Shown here one piece after another: positions 62,661 to 64,000 of a stretch of 64,000 nt of DNA. Source of the DNA: Taenia hydatigena. Its lineage: Eukaryota > Platyhelminthes > Cestoda > Cyclophyllidea > Taeniidae. The DNA lies in contig JADWOT020000006.1 of assembly GCA_036345935.2 (NCBI GenBank), positions 17,582,519 through 17,646,518 on the forward strand, written 5' to 3'. The translations under genes were made by a program, and so were the position numbers. Positions within the stretch are counted from its first letter, which is position 1; each line of letters opens with the position of its first letter. The notes beneath the pieces were generated by a model, which did not search any database, was not told where the DNA came from, and was given only the letters and a program-made list of their open reading frames with translations.

Positions 62661-63429
62661 TCAATAGTTAATTTTCTCTCAAGTTGAGGTCGATGCACAG
62701 CTTTATCCTTTTTGGGGACTGTGTTGGAGGAGTTCATAGCATAGCGCCTAATAGCTCCCATTCTCCACCACTTTTTTAATGCCGCTTTGTTTTATTTCAT
62801 TGGCGTTTAGTCGTCTATTTAAATTCCGTTGAGATGTGAGAGAATCGGGTGAAGGGTATTTTTTTCGCAGGATTCCTGTAAATATCGTGGGCAGTTCCGT
62901 GGCTCCATGTGTTCATCGTTTTGCTATGAACGCGAGAAGGGAGTGAAAAGGGCTTGCGTGTACGCGCGTCCGCAGCATATTCTCTTTACGTGACGCTCAA
63001 GTCTGGGCGATGATATCGACAATACTATCCATTTGGATTGGATTCTCTCGTCGCTGTCATCGACAAAGCGTCTGAGACCTCCTTCAAAGCCTTGGAGGGT
63101 GCGTAAATCTGGCCAGAAGTGTAATGTATTAATTATGTGCCTGACTCTAGGTTTTAGCAAGGGGCACTTACATTCTCCGTCGGCTATACATTCCTTATTC
63201 CAGAATTATGACTCATTCCGTCTTCAGAGAAGTCTCAGGGACCTACATCGGTGGCACCGGGCAGTGAACCCTATCTTGAAGGACGTCTACTCTAATTTCT
63301 ACTGATCAGTGATAAAGATTAGTAGAACGGAAGAAGTGCGTAAGCTGCGAATGGTGGAATCTGTGACGACTCCTAACAGAAGGACTAAAAATTACGGCTA
63401 CTTTTGACAACCATACCACTACCGTAGTC
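62661..63429. other. Non-coding stretch
   Basis: Frames on both strands at 62924-63305 are the longest here (78 and 90 residues). They overlap each other and no family was recognised. Confidence 0.4.
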
Positions 63430-64000
63430 TGTAGGCGAGCCATCAACAACGGAGCTGTCTACGACACTTGAGTAAAGATGCGAAGTAAATGTAAACGCGT
63501 TACCTCCTTCACTCCTCTACCGGCCGATTGATACGCCGTTGGGCAGATATCGCTATACAGCACTAAGGTGGGAATAAAGTGATGAGGAAGAACAGACGCA
63601 AAACCCTATTCTCACTGAATAATGTTAAACCCTGACCTTTGTTACTATTATTCCGCTTTTAAGTCGGAGTTTTTATGACTAACAGTGGACACTCGTAATG
63701 GCCAATAAGTCAGAACTCCAGATGAAGGCATTACCATAGGAGTCAGTAACGTTGCGGTCAAGTATCTGCTCAGTTGTACGCAAATCCGATAGCTTAATAG
63801 GTTGGCTAGTAGGTATTTTCCTTACAGCACCTAACACGTGGTGATGGCTGATTAGGGGGATTAACACCGGAGAAGACGCTCATTTGAAAAGAGGGATCAC
63901 TTGGATGCCTCGAATGGGCTGGCATCTTGCCATGGCAGAAACTTAGAGGTCTACTATGTGGCAAATGTATGCATTCAATCAGAACATTATATCTTCCTTG
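63430..64000 (+). mobile_element. Decayed TRIM element, internal region and 3' LTR, cut by the window end
   Basis: AGCCATCAACAACGGAGCTG, then GGTGATGGCTGATTAGGGGG and GAAGACGCTCATTTGAAAAG with a purine tract, are followed by LTR blocks (GGGCTGGCATCTTGCCATGG, AAATGTATGCATTCAATCAG). Confidence 0.55.

Noticed and set aside
63033..63305. 90-residue plus frame overlapping a 78-residue minus frame
   Set aside because: The two frames compete, neither resembles a known protein, and the region lies between TRIM remnants.

Overview
This is eukaryotic nuclear DNA, gene-poor and intron-rich, most likely from a tapeworm and probably a taeniid (Echinococcus/Taenia group). The animal identity rests on three recognisable genes: a neurobeachin-type BEACH protein, RAD51 and CHIC. 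The tapeworm inference rests on very short introns (29 to 39 bp) and on a non-coding miniature LTR retrotransposon family that resembles the TRIMs described, from memory, in taeniid tapeworms. No bacterial operon logic, CRISPR array or phage gene was seen.

Layout. (1) 1-10934, minus strand: the 5' part of a neurobeachin/LRBA-like gene, 12 exons that join in phase; the rest lies left of the window. (2) 10935-13601: the intergenic region shared with RAD51, which is transcribed the other way. It is filled by a nested LTR pair and a complete 898-bp TRIM-like element. (3) 13602-15198, plus: a complete six-exon RAD51. (4) 15199-39315: mostly non-coding DNA with decayed TRIM copies, two copies of a 389-bp segment in direct orientation, and a few candidate exons. 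(5) 39316-45458, plus: the last three exons of an unidentified single-pass membrane protein with a PDZ-ligand-like C-terminus. (6) 35894-37650 and 54192-55927: two nearly identical copies of a 1.7-kb sequence in inverted orientation, bracketing that gene. (7) 57545-59835: TRIM remnants and a solo LTR with a perfect 5-bp target duplication. (8) 60155-61018, plus: a complete CHIC gene with a 29-bp intron. (9) 61019-64000: an unidentified candidate gene and more TRIM remnants.

The genes show no shared pathway: membrane trafficking (neurobeachin, CHIC), recombination repair (RAD51) and a cell-surface protein. The most unusual parts are the repeats: the TRIM family in all stages of decay, the inverted 1.7-kb pair whose core looks homogenised, and the duplicated 389-bp open frame. 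All similarity statements were made by eye against remembered family sequences; no search was run.
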